This document shows positions 29,075-37,896 of a stretch of DNA of 64,000 bases, piece by piece. Source of the stretch: Glycocaulis abyssi. GTDB lineage: Bacteria > Pseudomonadota > Alphaproteobacteria > Caulobacterales > Maricaulaceae. The stretch lies in contig NZ_CP163421.1 of assembly GCF_041429775.1 (NCBI RefSeq), forward strand, positions 930,001 through 994,000. The letters run 5' to 3'. Below the pieces are notes generated by a model. The model did no database searches and had not been told where the DNA came from. It saw nothing but the letters and a program-made list of their open reading frames with translations. Made by a program: the position numbers and the translations under genes. Each line of letters begins with the position of its first letter. The first letter of the stretch is position 1.

Positions 29075-29434
29075 CTAGCTGGCATTGGCCACCGGAATAA
29101 TGGTGACGCTTTCGCCACACCCGCACGCATCGGTCTGGTTGGGATTGCGGAACACGAACTTGGCGTGCAGCGGCGTCACCTCATAGTCGATCTGGCTGCC
29201 GAGCAGGAACAGGATCGCCTTGGAATCAATGACGATCTCCACGCCCTGATCTTCCACCCGCTCGTCCAGCGGCGCGGGCGCCTCAACATAGTCCATCGTG
29301 TATTCCATGCCCGCGCAGCCGCCATTCTTCACGCCTACGCGCAAATAGCCCTTGCCCTCACGCGCCATCAGCGCGCGCACACGCTCCGCAGCGGCGTCTG
29401 TCAGGGTTACGGGCTTGGGTCTTTCACGGGCCAT
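29075..29434 (-). CDS. sufA: HesB/IscA-type Fe-S assembly protein (SufA-like)
   Basis: A 119-residue A-type carrier that receives Fe-S clusters from SufBCD and passes them to target enzymes. The three cluster-ligating cysteines are in NGGCAGMEY and the C-terminal CGCGES. AGGAG lies 8 nt before the ATG. It is the last clear suf gene of the operon, 11 bp behind the sufT-like gene. Distinction from IscA or ErpA rests on this context. Confidence 0.92.
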   Translation of the reverse strand: MARERPKPVTLTDAAAERVRALMAREGKGYLRVGVKNGGCAGMEYTMDYVEAPAPLDERVEDQGVEIVIDSKAILFLLGSQIDYEVTPLHAKFVFRNPNQTDACGCGESVTIIPVANAS

Positions 29435-29445
29435 CTCATCGGCTC

Positions 29446-29889
29446 CTAGAGCATGTTCAGTTGCAGGCGGGCTTCATCGGTCATCCGGTCCGGCGTCCAG
29501 GGCGGATCAAAGGTGAGGTTCACCTCCGTGCGCTCCACCCCGTCGACCGTATTGCAGGCGTCCTGTACCCAGCCCGGCATTTCACCGGCCACCGGGCAGC
29601 CGGGCGCCGTCAGCGTCATCTCGACTTTCAGCGTGCGGTCATCTTCCAGATCGACCTTGTAGATCAGGCCCAGCTCGTAAATATCGACCGGGATTTCCGG
29701 GTCGAACACGCCCTTTAGCGCGGTGACGACATCATCGGTAATCCGGGCGATTTCCTCAGCGGGTATCGAGCCTTCGCCATCGGCGCGGGTTTCCGGCGCA
29801 ACGGGGCGCGCAGGCGCGCCGCCCAGATCGATCACATCGCGCTGGCGGGCCGTTCCGGTCTGGCTGTCACTTGGCATGTCCGGTGTCAT
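29446..29889 (-). CDS. sufT: DUF59/MIP18-type Fe-S maturation protein (SufT-like)
   Basis: A 147-residue protein. The first 45 residues are a disordered, Pro/Ala-rich leader. The domain follows with GVFDPEIPVDIYELGLIYKV, the LTAPGCPVA loop with the reactive cysteine, and DPPWTPDRMTDEAR at the end. SufT proteins help mature Fe-S proteins under high demand. The ATG at 29889 has GAGGG 6 nt upstream, and is 10 bp beyond the sufS stop. A second ATG at 29877 is possible. Confidence 0.9.
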   Translation of the reverse strand: MTPDMPSDSQTGTARQRDVIDLGGAPARPVAPETRADGEGSIPAEEIARITDDVVTALKGVFDPEIPVDIYELGLIYKVDLEDDRTLKVEMTLTAPGCPVAGEMPGWVQDACNTVDGVERTEVNLTFDPPWTPDRMTDEARLQLNML

Positions 29890-29899
29890 CTCCTGCCCT

Positions 29900-31141
29900 C
29901 TAGATGAGGAATGCGCGCGCGCGGCGCAAGGCGTCGAGGAAGGCATCGACTTCATCGGCGGTGTTGTAGACGGCAAAGCTGGCGCGCACGCTGGCGGCGA
30001 CGCCAAAGCGCTTCATCAGCGGATGGGCGCAGTGATGGCCCGCGCGCACGGCGACGCCATAGCGGTCCATCAGCTGGGCGATATCATGGGCGTGGGCGTT
30101 CTCCACCACAAACGACACAATGGGCCCCTTGCCCGGCGCCTCGCCCAGAATGCGGATACCGTCCATGGCTTTCAGGCCCGCCGTGGCGGCTTCTGCCAGC
30201 GCGTGTTCGTGCGCCAGCGCCTCCGGCGTGACGTGTGCGTCCATCCAGTCCAGCGCTGCGCCAAGCGCGATCACATCGGCAATGGCCGGTGTACCGGCCT
30301 CGAACTTGTGCGGCGGGGCAGCATAGACGACGCCCTCCTCGCTCACCTCGGCGATCATCTCGCCGCCGCCCATGAAGGCGGGCAGACGTTCCAGCCAGTC
30401 ACCCTTGGCATAGAGTGCGCCAGTGGCATTGGGCCCGTAAAGCTTGTGGCCGGTAATGGCGTAAAAATCACAGCCGATGGCCGACACATCGACCGGGCCA
30501 TGAACAGCCGCCTGCGAACCGTCAAACAGGATCGGCACGCCGTGACGGTGCGCGATCTCGGTTAGCGCCTTCGCGTCATTCTTCGTACCGAGCACATTGG
30601 ACATATGGCTGAGCGCTACCATCTTCGTGCGTGAGGTGAAGAGGGCTTCGTAAGCCGCTGTATCCAATGCGCCTTCGTCCGTCACCGGAGTCCAGCGAAT
30701 AACCACGCCCTTGCGCTCGCGCAGGAAGTGCCACGGGACAATATTGGAGTGGTGCTCCATCTGGCTGAGGATGATTTCATCGCCCTCTTTCAGACCGTGC
30801 CCGATCCCGGATGCCACGAGATTGATGGCTTCGGTCGTGCCGCGCGTCAGCACGATCTCTTCACTACGCGCCGCACCGAGAAACGCGGCGAGCTTGCCGC
30901 GCGTCGCCTCGAACGCCTCTGTCGTCTCGTTGGCAAGCGTATGGAGGCCGCGGTGCACATTCGCGTAGGAGCCGCGCCAGACATCGCCCAGCGCATCGAT
31001 CACCGCTTGCGGTTTCTGCGCAGAAGCGGCGCTGTCGAGATAGACCAGCGGCTTGCCGTGAACCTCGCGCGACAGGATCGGAAATTGCGCGCGGATGGCG
31101 TCCACGTCGAACCCGGAAGCGGTGTGGGCGAGCGCGCTCAC
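29900..31141 (-). CDS. sufS: Group II cysteine desulfurase SufS
   Basis: A 413-residue PLP enzyme that takes sulfur from cysteine for Fe-S assembly. The PLP lysine is Lys233 in ITGHKLYGP and the persulfide cysteine is Cys371 in RAGHHCAHP, within the short loop of the SufS group. It starts with GTG that overlaps the TGA of sufD (GTGA, 31138-31141), so translation is coupled. No sufE or sufU gene is adjacent. Confidence 0.96.
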   Translation of the reverse strand: MSALAHTASGFDVDAIRAQFPILSREVHGKPLVYLDSAASAQKPQAVIDALGDVWRGSYANVHRGLHTLANETTEAFEATRGKLAAFLGAARSEEIVLTRGTTEAINLVASGIGHGLKEGDEIILSQMEHHSNIVPWHFLRERKGVVIRWTPVTDEGALDTAAYEALFTSRTKMVALSHMSNVLGTKNDAKALTEIAHRHGVPILFDGSQAAVHGPVDVSAIGCDFYAITGHKLYGPNATGALYAKGDWLERLPAFMGGGEMIAEVSEEGVVYAAPPHKFEAGTPAIADVIALGAALDWMDAHVTPEALAHEHALAEAATAGLKAMDGIRILGEAPGKGPIVSFVVENAHAHDIAQLMDRYGVAVRAGHHCAHPLMKRFGVAASVRASFAVYNTADEVDAFLDALRRARAFLI

Positions 31142-32235
31142 GATACCGCCTCCAAAGCTGCATCAAGCTTCGCCAGCAGAGCGTCACGGACCGTCTCATC
31201 CTCAACCGCTTCCAGCGGTTCGGCCAGGAAGCTGCGTGTCAGCAGGGCACGCGCACGCGGCTCGCTAAGCCCACGCTGGCGCATGTAGAACAATGCCTCG
31301 TCATCCACTGCGCCGAGCGCGTTGCCGTGCGCGCAGACGACGTCGTCGGCGTAAATTTCCAGCTCAGGCTTGGCGTAGATTTCCGCGCCATCGGCCAGCA
31401 GCAGCCCGCGATGGTTCATCTGGGCATCGGTCTTCTGCGCGGCCTGCTCCACGTGGATCTTGCCCTGGAAGACGCCGCGCCCGCCCTTGGCGGCTGCGCC
31501 CTTGAAGAGCTCGCGTGTCGCCCCGTTCGGGCCGGTGTGGCGCACAATGCCGGTCTGATCGAGATGCAGGCCGGAGGCCACCAGATACGAGCCGCCAAGG
31601 TTCAGCTCCGCGCCCTCGCCTGCTTGTGTGATGTGGGTTTCAAGCCGGGCGAGCTTCGCGCCGAAGCCAAGCGTCGTCTGGTGCATTTTCGCGCGCGGCG
31701 CGAGATCGATCCCGCTCGTCACCACCAGCACACCATCAGGTGACGCGTCCTGCTCGACAATGCGCGTCAGGCTCGCGCCCTCGCCCAGCACGATACGCAG
31801 GGCGATATTGGCAAATCCGCCCGCCGCCACGCGGTAGCGCTCGTGCAGCGCCGCGCTGACGCCTGCAGGCACGTTCACCGCTGCGATATGGTGGGCCGCG
31901 CCCTCGCTTCCTTCAAAGTCCAGCGACAGGCTTTCGCCTTCTTTCAGCGCATAAACCGGGCAGCCATCCGTCAGGCCCGCCGCGAGGCGTGGCATGAGCA
32001 GGTCCGGCTGGTGCTCCAGCGTTGCAATCTCGTCTGCCTCGCGCGAGGCGTTGACGGCAAGCGTACCGGCCCCTGAAGGCGTCTTCGCCAGCGCGGCGCG
32101 CAGATCGGACCATTTCCACGCCTCGACGCGGCGGTGCGGCAGGCCGCCCGTTTCCAGCGCAGCGCGCAGCTCGCCCGCAGGCAGGCTGGCTGCTAGCGCC
32201 GCTTCAAACGCGGAAAGTTGCGGGACTACACCCAT
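31138..32235 (-). CDS. sufD: Fe-S cluster scaffold component SufD
   Basis: A 365-residue subunit of the SufBC2D scaffold, with a beta-helix core. Recognisable segments are RRVEAWKWSDL near the N-terminus, the repeated strands of the middle (KGAAAKGGRGVFQGKIHV), the conserved HG turn in DDVVCAHGNALGAVDDEALFYMRQRGL, and a C-terminal helical part. The start codon overlaps the sufC stop by one base (TGATG), and the end overlaps sufS. Confidence 0.95.
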   Translation of the reverse strand: MGVVPQLSAFEAALAASLPAGELRAALETGGLPHRRVEAWKWSDLRAALAKTPSGAGTLAVNASREADEIATLEHQPDLLMPRLAAGLTDGCPVYALKEGESLSLDFEGSEGAAHHIAAVNVPAGVSAALHERYRVAAGGFANIALRIVLGEGASLTRIVEQDASPDGVLVVTSGIDLAPRAKMHQTTLGFGAKLARLETHITQAGEGAELNLGGSYLVASGLHLDQTGIVRHTGPNGATRELFKGAAAKGGRGVFQGKIHVEQAAQKTDAQMNHRGLLLADGAEIYAKPELEIYADDVVCAHGNALGAVDDEALFYMRQRGLSEPRARALLTRSFLAEPLEAVEDETVRDALLAKLDAALEAVS

Positions 32236-32999
32236 CAGGCTGCCGCTCCGGTGAATTTCTCATAGCCCTCGGCTTCCAGCTCCAGCGCCAGTTCCGGCCC
32301 GCCCGTTTTCACGATGCGGCCATCCGCCATCACATGCACCACGTCGGGTTTGAGGTATTCCAGAAGGCGCTGATAGTGGGTGATGACCAGCATGGAGCGC
32401 TCCGGCGAGCGCAGCGCATTCACGCCATCGGCCACCACGCGCAGCGCGTCGATGTCGAGCCCGGAATCCGTCTCATCAAGAATGAGGAATTTCGGCGAAA
32501 GCATCATCGCCTGGAAAATCTCCATGCGCTTTTTCTCACCGCCGGAGAAACCGACATTCACAGGACGCTTAAGCATTTCACTGGAAATACCCAGTTTTGC
32601 AGCATTTTCCCGCGCAAGCTTCATAAATTCCGGCGCTGAAATCTCACCCTCGCCGCGTGCTTTAAGCTGCGCGTTCGCGGCTTCCTTCAGGAAAGTCAGG
32701 GTCGGCACGCCAGGAATTTCCACCGGGTACTGGAAGGAGAGGAACAGGCCCTTGGCGGCCCGCTCTTCGGGTTCCATGTCGCCAATCTCTTCGCCGAGAA
32801 AGCTGACCGAACCGTCCGTCACCTCATAGCCTTCATGGCCCGCCAGCACGTAGGACAGCGTGGATTTCCCGCACCCGTTCGGCCCCATGACGGCGTGCAC
32901 CTCGCCCGCAGGCACGGTCAGGTCGACGCCTTTCAGGATGGCTTTGCCTTCACCCTCTTCGGGGTTCACGCGGGCATGGAGGTTCTTGATCTCAAGCAT
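32235..32999 (-). CDS. sufC: Suf system ATPase SufC
   Basis: A 254-residue ABC-type ATPase that drives conformational change in SufB-SufD. Walker A is GPNGCGKST, the signature is GFSGGEKKRMEI, Walker B is FLILDETDSGLDID, and the switch His is in VITHYQRLL. The start is the ATG at 32999 (LEIKNLHA). It is separated from the upstream barstar-like gene by 190 bp that contain palindromic repeats. The ribosome site is weak. Confidence 0.96.
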   Translation of the reverse strand: MLEIKNLHARVNPEEGEGKAILKGVDLTVPAGEVHAVMGPNGCGKSTLSYVLAGHEGYEVTDGSVSFLGEEIGDMEPEERAAKGLFLSFQYPVEIPGVPTLTFLKEAANAQLKARGEGEISAPEFMKLARENAAKLGISSEMLKRPVNVGFSGGEKKRMEIFQAMMLSPKFLILDETDSGLDIDALRVVADGVNALRSPERSMLVITHYQRLLEYLKPDVVHVMADGRIVKTGGPELALELEAEGYEKFTGAAA

Positions 33000-33039
33000 T
33001 TCAGTTCGTCTTTCAGTTCGGTGTTTTCCCGGCACACGC

Positions 33040-33178
33040 CGGAATCCATTATTCGTTGCTGGGTCCCGGCTCGGGGACCGGGACCCCGGTGTTTCTGGCC
33101 AATGCCTCTCAACCGGGCTCCCGGGCTTGACCCGGGATCCAGAAGGGCTGGGCACCGGCTTACGCCGGTGAAACGAAG
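33040..33178. repeat. Palindromic repeats (family G, copy 1) inside the suf operon
   Basis: Small inverted repeats fill the gap between the barstar-like gene and sufC: GGTCCCGGCTCGGGGACCGGGACC, CCCGGGCTTGACCCGGG and CACCGGCTTACGCCGGTG. The last of these and the adjoining GGATCC segment recur in reverse order at 54724-54790. They might stall or stabilise the transcript at this point. Confidence 0.6.
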
Positions 33179-33189
33179 AGAGTGAGTCA

Positions 33190-33531
33190 TCATATCCGCC
33201 CCTCCGCCCGAACCGCCACTAGAGCGATGAGCGGTGCCCCATGCTTCAAACGGAACGCATTGGCATCCGGGACAGCCCCGCAAACGAAATCAACGATTTC
33301 TCGGGCTTCGCCCGAGAAATCGTCGCGCCGGGGCAGGTTCAGCGCTATAGCCGCACACGGTGCGTCCAAGGCAAAAGGACCGTAGTCCGACCCTCTGGCG
33401 CAATCATCCCAAGCATCAAGATTCCGGCCATAGTAAGTGGGAAAGCCGAGCTTCTCCACGCAAGCCGTATGAAAACTCTCCCAGTCGGCGATGTCGTGTG
33501 CCGACAGAGCAAGCGTAACGGTTTCACCCAT
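33190..33531 (-). CDS. Barstar-family (RNase inhibitor-like) protein inside the suf operon
   Basis: A 113-residue protein whose centre reads FPTYYGRNLDAWDDCARG, the barstar helix-2 signature. The two aspartates corresponding to barstar Asp35 and Asp39, which block the barnase active site, are both present. A C-terminal strand (GAPLIALVAVRAEGR) completes the fold. The ATG overlaps the sufB stop by one base (TGATG). No barnase-like RNase gene is found in the window, so its partner, and whether it inhibits any RNase, are unknown. Another possibility is a role in regulation of suf expression. Confidence 0.8.
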   Translation of the reverse strand: MGETVTLALSAHDIADWESFHTACVEKLGFPTYYGRNLDAWDDCARGSDYGPFALDAPCAAIALNLPRRDDFSGEAREIVDFVCGAVPDANAFRLKHGAPLIALVAVRAEGRI

Positions 33532-35036
33532 CACCCCACGCTCCCTTCCAGCGAGACTTTCAGGAGCGCCTGGGCCTCCACGGCAAATTCCATCGGCAAT
33601 TCCTGCAACACCTCGCGGCAGAAGCCGTTGACGAGCAGGGCGACCGCCGTTTCCTCGTCCAGCCCGCGTGAGCGCGCATAGAAGAGCTGATCGTCGGAGA
33701 GCTTGGAGGTCGTCGCCTCGTGCTCCAGCGTGGCTTTGGGCGTTTTCGCCTCGATATAGGGCACGGTGTGAGCCCCGCACTGATCCCCGATCAGGAGCGA
33801 GTCGCACTGGGTGAAATTGCGCGCGCCTTCCGCCTTGGCATGAACCGAGACCAGGCCGCGATAGGTCTGGTCGGAGCGCCCGGCGGAAATGCCCTTGGCG
33901 ATGATGCGCGATTTCGTATTGCGGCCCAGATGGATCATCTTGGTGCCGGTATCGGCCTGCTGGCGGCCATTGGTCACCGCGATGGAGTAGAACTCGCCTT
34001 GCGAGTTATCGCCGCGCAGCACGCAGGAGGGATATTTCCAGGTGATGGCCGAGCCAGTCTCCACTTGCGTCCAGCTGACCTTGGAATTGCGTCCCCGGCA
34101 GTCTGCGCGCTTGGTGACGAAGTTATAGACCCCGCCCTTGCCTTCGGCGTCGCCCGGCCACCAGTTCTGAACGGTGGAGTATTTGATCTCGGCGTCATCG
34201 AGCGCGACCAGCTCCACGACCGCCGCATGCAGCTGGTTCTCATCGCGCATCGGCGCGGTGCAGCCCTCCAGATAGGAGACGTAAGCGCCCTTGTCGGCGA
34301 TGATCAGCGTGCGCTCGAACTGGCCAGTGCCCTGCGCATTCATGCGAAAGTAAGTGGAAAGCTCCATCGGGCAGCGCACGCCCGGCGGCACATAGACGAA
34401 CGAGCCATCGGAGAAGACGGCGCTGTTGAGCGTCGCGAAATAGTTGTCCGTAACTGGCACGACGCTACCGAGATACTGGCGCACCAGATCAGGATATTCC
34501 TGCAGGGCTTCGGAGATCGGCATGAAGATCACGCCGGCCTTTTCCAGCTCCTTCTTGAAGGTCGTGGCGACGGAGACGGAATCGAACACCGCATCAACCG
34601 CCACGCGCGGCGCTTCGCGCGCTTCGGCGGCGGTGCGGTCTTCTGCGCCCTCTACGCCGAGCAGAACTTCGGCCTCGCGAAGCGGAATGCCAAGCTTCTT
34701 GTACGTTTCAAGCAGCTCAGCAGGAACTTCGTCCAGCGATTTGTATTTGGCCGCATTTTTCGGCGCGGCGTAATAGTACGCGTCCTGATAGTCGATTTTC
34801 GGGTGATGGACGTTCGCCCAAGTGGGCTCCTCCATCTGCAGCCAGCGGCGATAGGCATCGAGGCGCCAGTCGAGCATCCATTGCGGCTCGCCCTTTTTCT
34901 CGGAGATGAAGCGGACAATATCCTCGTTCAACCCTTTGGGCGCGAACTCCTGCTCGATCTCGGTCGTGAAGCCATACTTGTACTTGTCGGCTTCCAGCCG
35001 GCGTACGTCTTCAATCGTTTCCTTAACAGCAGGCAT
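33531..35036 (-). CDS. sufB: Fe-S cluster scaffold component SufB
   Basis: A 501-residue main scaffold subunit of SufBC2D. It has the N-terminal helical region ([19 protein letters not shown]), then the beta-helix with [15 protein letters not shown], the conserved [21 protein letters not shown] segment containing cluster-site cysteines, and the C-terminal [23 protein letters not shown] lies 9 nt before the ATG. A four-hairpin repeat (family D) lies 38 nt upstream, between this gene and the NifS-type gene. Translation of the barstar-like gene is coupled to it. Confidence 0.96.
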   Translation of the reverse strand: MPAVKETIEDVRRLEADKYKYGFTTEIEQEFAPKGLNEDIVRFISEKKGEPQWMLDWRLDAYRRWLQMEEPTWANVHHPKIDYQDAYYYAAPKNAAKYKSLDEVPAELLETYKKLGIPLREAEVLLGVEGAEDRTAAEAREAPRVAVDAVFDSVSVATTFKKELEKAGVIFMPISEALQEYPDLVRQYLGSVVPVTDNYFATLNSAVFSDGSFVYVPPGVRCPMELSTYFRMNAQGTGQFERTLIIADKGAYVSYLEGCTAPMRDENQLHAAVVELVALDDAEIKYSTVQNWWPGDAEGKGGVYNFVTKRADCRGRNSKVSWTQVETGSAITWKYPSCVLRGDNSQGEFYSIAVTNGRQQADTGTKMIHLGRNTKSRIIAKGISAGRSDQTYRGLVSVHAKAEGARNFTQCDSLLIGDQCGAHTVPYIEAKTPKATLEHEATTSKLSDDQLFYARSRGLDEETAVALLVNGFCREVLQELPMEFAVEAQALLKVSLEGSVG

Positions 35037-35059
35037 AAGCCCGGTCCTTCCTTTAGTCA

Positions 35060-35157
35060 GCCTCAAGCGCCAGCGCGCCCATCTGGGCGCTTGGCTACCG
35101 CGCCACGAGGCGCGGCGGCCGTTCGGCCTTGCCATTCTTGCAGGTGCAAGAATGGTC
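35060..35157 (-). repeat. Four-hairpin element (family D, copy 1), 5' of sufB
   Basis: Four successive hairpins: GCGCCC/GGGCGC (35075-35090), CGCGCC/GGCGCG (35099-35114), GGCCG/CGGCC (35117-35128) and CCATTCTTGC/GCAAGAATGG (35132-35155). The same array occurs at 39026-39127 before anmK. The last hairpin differs in sequence but keeps pairing through three compensatory changes. Confidence 0.75.
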
Positions 35158-35167
35158 TAGTCAGTCA

Positions 35168-36307
35168 CTACACAGCGGCCGCCAGACGGGGCCGGATGCG
35201 CGCGTATTCGCGTATCCAGGCATCCGCGAAGCGGTCCACATCCTCTTGCATACTCGTCCAGCCAAGGCTGATACGGATGGCGCTGGCGGATTCGTCCACG
35301 CTGGCACCCATCGCTTCCAGCACCCGGCTTTTCCTCACCTTGCCGGAGGAACAGGCAGAGCCTGCGCTGATGGCAAAGCCCGCCAGATCCATGGCAATAA
35401 CCTGTATCTCGCTCGCCCAGCCTGTGGCCGAGAGGCAGAGCGTGTTGGGCAGACGATCCGCCCCTGCCCCCCATATGCGCACGCCCTCGACCGATTCCAG
35501 CCTTGATTGCAGCGCGTCACGCAGAGCGGCCATGCGCGCGGCCTCATCAGCCTCTACGGCTGCAAGGGCAGCGGCAAAGCCTGCAATCCCGGCGACATTC
35601 TCGGTGCCGGAGCGGCGGCCCGTCTCTTGCCCGCCGCCATGCATCTGGCGGTTAAGCGGCGCATCACACGCCAGCAGCAGCGCGCCGACGCCTTGCGGCC
35701 CGCCCGCCTTGTGCGCGGAGAGCGCGGCATAATGGGCAAGGCTGCCTGCAAAGTCGAAGGCGAGCTTGCCCGCCATCTGCACGGCATCGACGTGGAACAG
35801 GCCTTGCGCCTCGCGTACCAGCCGTCCGGCAGCTTCGACAGGCTGGACGACGCCGGTCTCGTTATTGGCCGCCATCAGCGCCACGAAGGGCACGCCGTCA
35901 GCCTCGCGGTTCCAACCGGAAAGACGGGTTTCCAGCCAGATGAGATCAGCAACACCATCGCCCGTGACAGGGAGAATTTCCACCTCAAGCCCGCTGGCGG
36001 ACGCCGCATCGCGCACCGCATCATGCTCGATGGCGGAAACGATGAGGCGTTTCGCGCCCGCCGCCCTGGCCGAGGCGATCACAAGGTTATTCGCTTCGGT
36101 GCCGCCGGAGGTGAACACCACGTCTTCGGCGCGTGTCACGAAATGCTTTGCCACCGAGGTGCGAGCGGTCTCCACGATGGCCCTCGCGGCCCGTCCGGGG
36201 CCATGCACCGAAGATGGATTACCGCCTGAATCATAGGCACGCGCCATCGCTTCGCGCGCTTCGACGCGCAACGGGCTGGTTGCGTTATGATCCAGATAGA
36301 CGCTCAT
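35168..36307 (-). CDS. NifS/IscS-type (group I) cysteine desulfurase
   Basis: A 379-residue PLP enzyme that generates persulfide sulfur from cysteine. The PLP lysine is Lys200 in LSAHKAGGPQGVGAL. The mobile-loop cysteine is Cys319 in SAGSACSSGKVRKS, in the longer loop typical of group I. It sits between iscR and sufB; the operon also carries sufS, a group II enzyme, so two desulfurases feed one pathway or serve different sinks such as tRNA thiolation. A gap of 131 bp with the family D element separates it from sufB. Confidence 0.93.
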   Translation of the reverse strand: MSVYLDHNATSPLRVEAREAMARAYDSGGNPSSVHGPGRAARAIVETARTSVAKHFVTRAEDVVFTSGGTEANNLVIASARAAGAKRLIVSAIEHDAVRDAASASGLEVEILPVTGDGVADLIWLETRLSGWNREADGVPFVALMAANNETGVVQPVEAAGRLVREAQGLFHVDAVQMAGKLAFDFAGSLAHYAALSAHKAGGPQGVGALLLACDAPLNRQMHGGGQETGRRSGTENVAGIAGFAAALAAVEADEAARMAALRDALQSRLESVEGVRIWGAGADRLPNTLCLSATGWASEIQVIAMDLAGFAISAGSACSSGKVRKSRVLEAMGASVDESASAIRISLGWTSMQEDVDRFADAWIREYARIRPRLAAAV

Positions 36308-36315
36308 AATTCCTG

Positions 36316-36786
36316 CTATTCTGCTGCTGCGGCTCTCAGGGCGGCGGCCATGCCGCGCGGACCGCTGGCAGACCCTGCCACCCGGCGGCTGACTACATCC
36401 TCAAGGCTGACCGAGCTGAGATAGAGATGGATATGGCGCGACAGCTCGTCCCACAGATCATGGGTGATGCAGCGTTGGCCGTTTTCCATACAGCCCTTCA
36501 TCTGGTGCTGGCAGCGCGTGATATCGACCGGCTCGTCCACCGCCAGAATAATGTCGGAAATGCGGATATCGCCCGAAGCGCGCGCCAGCCGGTAACCCCC
36601 GCCGGGGCCGCGTATGGCCTTCACGATTCCCGCCCGGCGCATGCGCGCAAACAGCTGCTCCAGATAGGACAAGGAGATTTCCTGACGCGAGGCGATCTCG
36701 GCCAGCGGAACCGGCCGCTCGTCCACATGACTGGCAAGATCGGCCATCGCCATTACCGCATAGCGGCCCTTGGTACTCAGCTTCAT
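36316..36786 (-). CDS. iscR: Rrf2-family Fe-S regulator IscR
   Basis: A 156-residue transcription factor with a winged helix (KGRYAVMAMADLA, SLSYLEQLFARMRRAGIVKAIRG). The three cysteines Cys92, Cys99 and Cys106 can ligate a 2Fe-2S cluster, so it can report Fe-S status. It heads the suf operon and probably represses it. AGGAGAGG precedes the ATG. The C-terminal 25 residues are low-complexity. I could not recognise a palindromic IscR box in the 238-bp upstream region. Confidence 0.93.
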   Translation of the reverse strand: MKLSTKGRYAVMAMADLASHVDERPVPLAEIASRQEISLSYLEQLFARMRRAGIVKAIRGPGGGYRLARASGDIRISDIILAVDEPVDITRCQHQMKGCMENGQRCITHDLWDELSRHIHLYLSSVSLEDVVSRRVAGSASGPRGMAAALRAAAAE

Positions 36787-37024
36787 TGCTGCCTCTCCTG
36801 AGCTGGAAAGCCCGGTAAATTGTTTCGCGTGCTCGCAATTGCCCGGCGCATTATGCTAAGAGCGCGCACGCCTTGCTGGCATGCTTTCGTCCCACCGGAA
36901 GTAGGTATCCCAGCTACAGAGTCAAGAATTATTGTCCGGCACCTTGCAGCATGCGCCGATTAGCCGCGCGCATACCTGACAGGGGCGCTGGAACAATCAA
37001 GTTTCAGGGAAGACCCGATAACCC

Positions 37025-37699
37025 ATGCCTGACGTCATTATTCCCGGCCCGGCCGGCCGCATCGAAGGCAAGTACACGCCCGGAAAAGCCGAAAACGCGC
37101 CCGTCGCGCTGATCCTGCATGCCCACCCGCGCGGGGGCGGCCATATGGACACGCCCGTCTCGCTGATGATGTATGAAGTGTTCAAACAGCGCGGCTTTGC
37201 CGTGCTGCGCTTCAACTTCCGCGGCGTGGGCCGCAGCCAGGGCGTCTACGAGCAGGGCCTGGGCGAGCTGTCTGACGGCGCAACGGCGCTGGACTGGATG
37301 CAGGCGCATAACGCCAACGCGCCCTATTGCTGGGTTGCGGGTCACTCGTTTGGCGCATGGATCGGCATGCAGCTTCTGATGCGCCGCCCGGAGATTGCCG
37401 GCTTCATCTCGGTCTCCCCGCCCACCAACATGTATGACTTCACCTTCCTGGCGCCCTGCCCGGCGTCCGGCCTCGTCGCGCACGGCGAGGCGGACGTGAT
37501 CGTGCCGCATGACGACATGGAAAAGGTGATGAGCAAGGTGCGCGCCCAGAAGGGTATCGACATCAAGCGCCAGATCATCCCCGGCGCGGGCCATCTGTTC
37601 TCCAACCATGTCGAGCCGCTGCAGACCGCCATCGACGATTATCTCGATATCCGCCTGGTCGAGCTGGACAATCCCAAGCCGAAAATTTCGAAGCGTTAG
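37025..37699 (+). CDS. Alpha/beta hydrolase
   Basis: A 224-residue protein of the small dienelactone-hydrolase/CocE-like group. The nucleophile is Ser in GHSFGAWIG, the acid is Asp in HGEADVIVP, and the base is His in GAGHLF. The oxyanion region HAHPRGGGHMDTP and NFRGVGRSQG are typical of this subfamily. It starts 238 bp from iscR, in the opposite direction. The substrate is unknown. A GGGAAG sequence is upstream of the ATG. Confidence 0.85.
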   Translation: MPDVIIPGPAGRIEGKYTPGKAENAPVALILHAHPRGGGHMDTPVSLMMYEVFKQRGFAVLRFNFRGVGRSQGVYEQGLGELSDGATALDWMQAHNANAPYCWVAGHSFGAWIGMQLLMRRPEIAGFISVSPPTNMYDFTFLAPCPASGLVAHGEADVIVPHDDMEKVMSKVRAQKGIDIKRQIIPGAGHLFSNHVEPLQTAIDDYLDIRLVELDNPKPKISKR

Positions 37700-37745
37700 G
37701 GATTCTCTCTGGTGCTCCGCACATCCGTGCGTCGCTCCTCGCATA

Positions 37746-37894
37746 GGCTCGGGCGCGCGGTCGCGCTTGCGGCGCTGCGCGCCGAGGAGCCCATCCGGCC
37801 CCGGCAGGGGCCGCTAGGGCGAACGGCCGCCCGCGACTGCCTGTGCCCGCGCAGGCGGGTATTCGCGGAACATCGCAACGCGGATGCGTTGCGG
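37746..37894. repeat. Composite palindromic repeat (family E, copy 1)
   Basis: Contains a GC-rich palindrome at 37751-37783 (GGGCGCGC ... GCGCGCC), further small inverted repeats, and a hairpin with CGCAACGC/GCGTTGCG at 37864-37893. Both end modules recur at 56809-56880 in a different arrangement. It separates convergent genes (hydrolase and anmK). Confidence 0.65.
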
Positions 37895-37896
37895 AA

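Noticed and set aside
36787-37024. IscR operator in the region upstream of iscR
   Set aside because: I could not find a palindrome close enough to known IscR sites to support the call.
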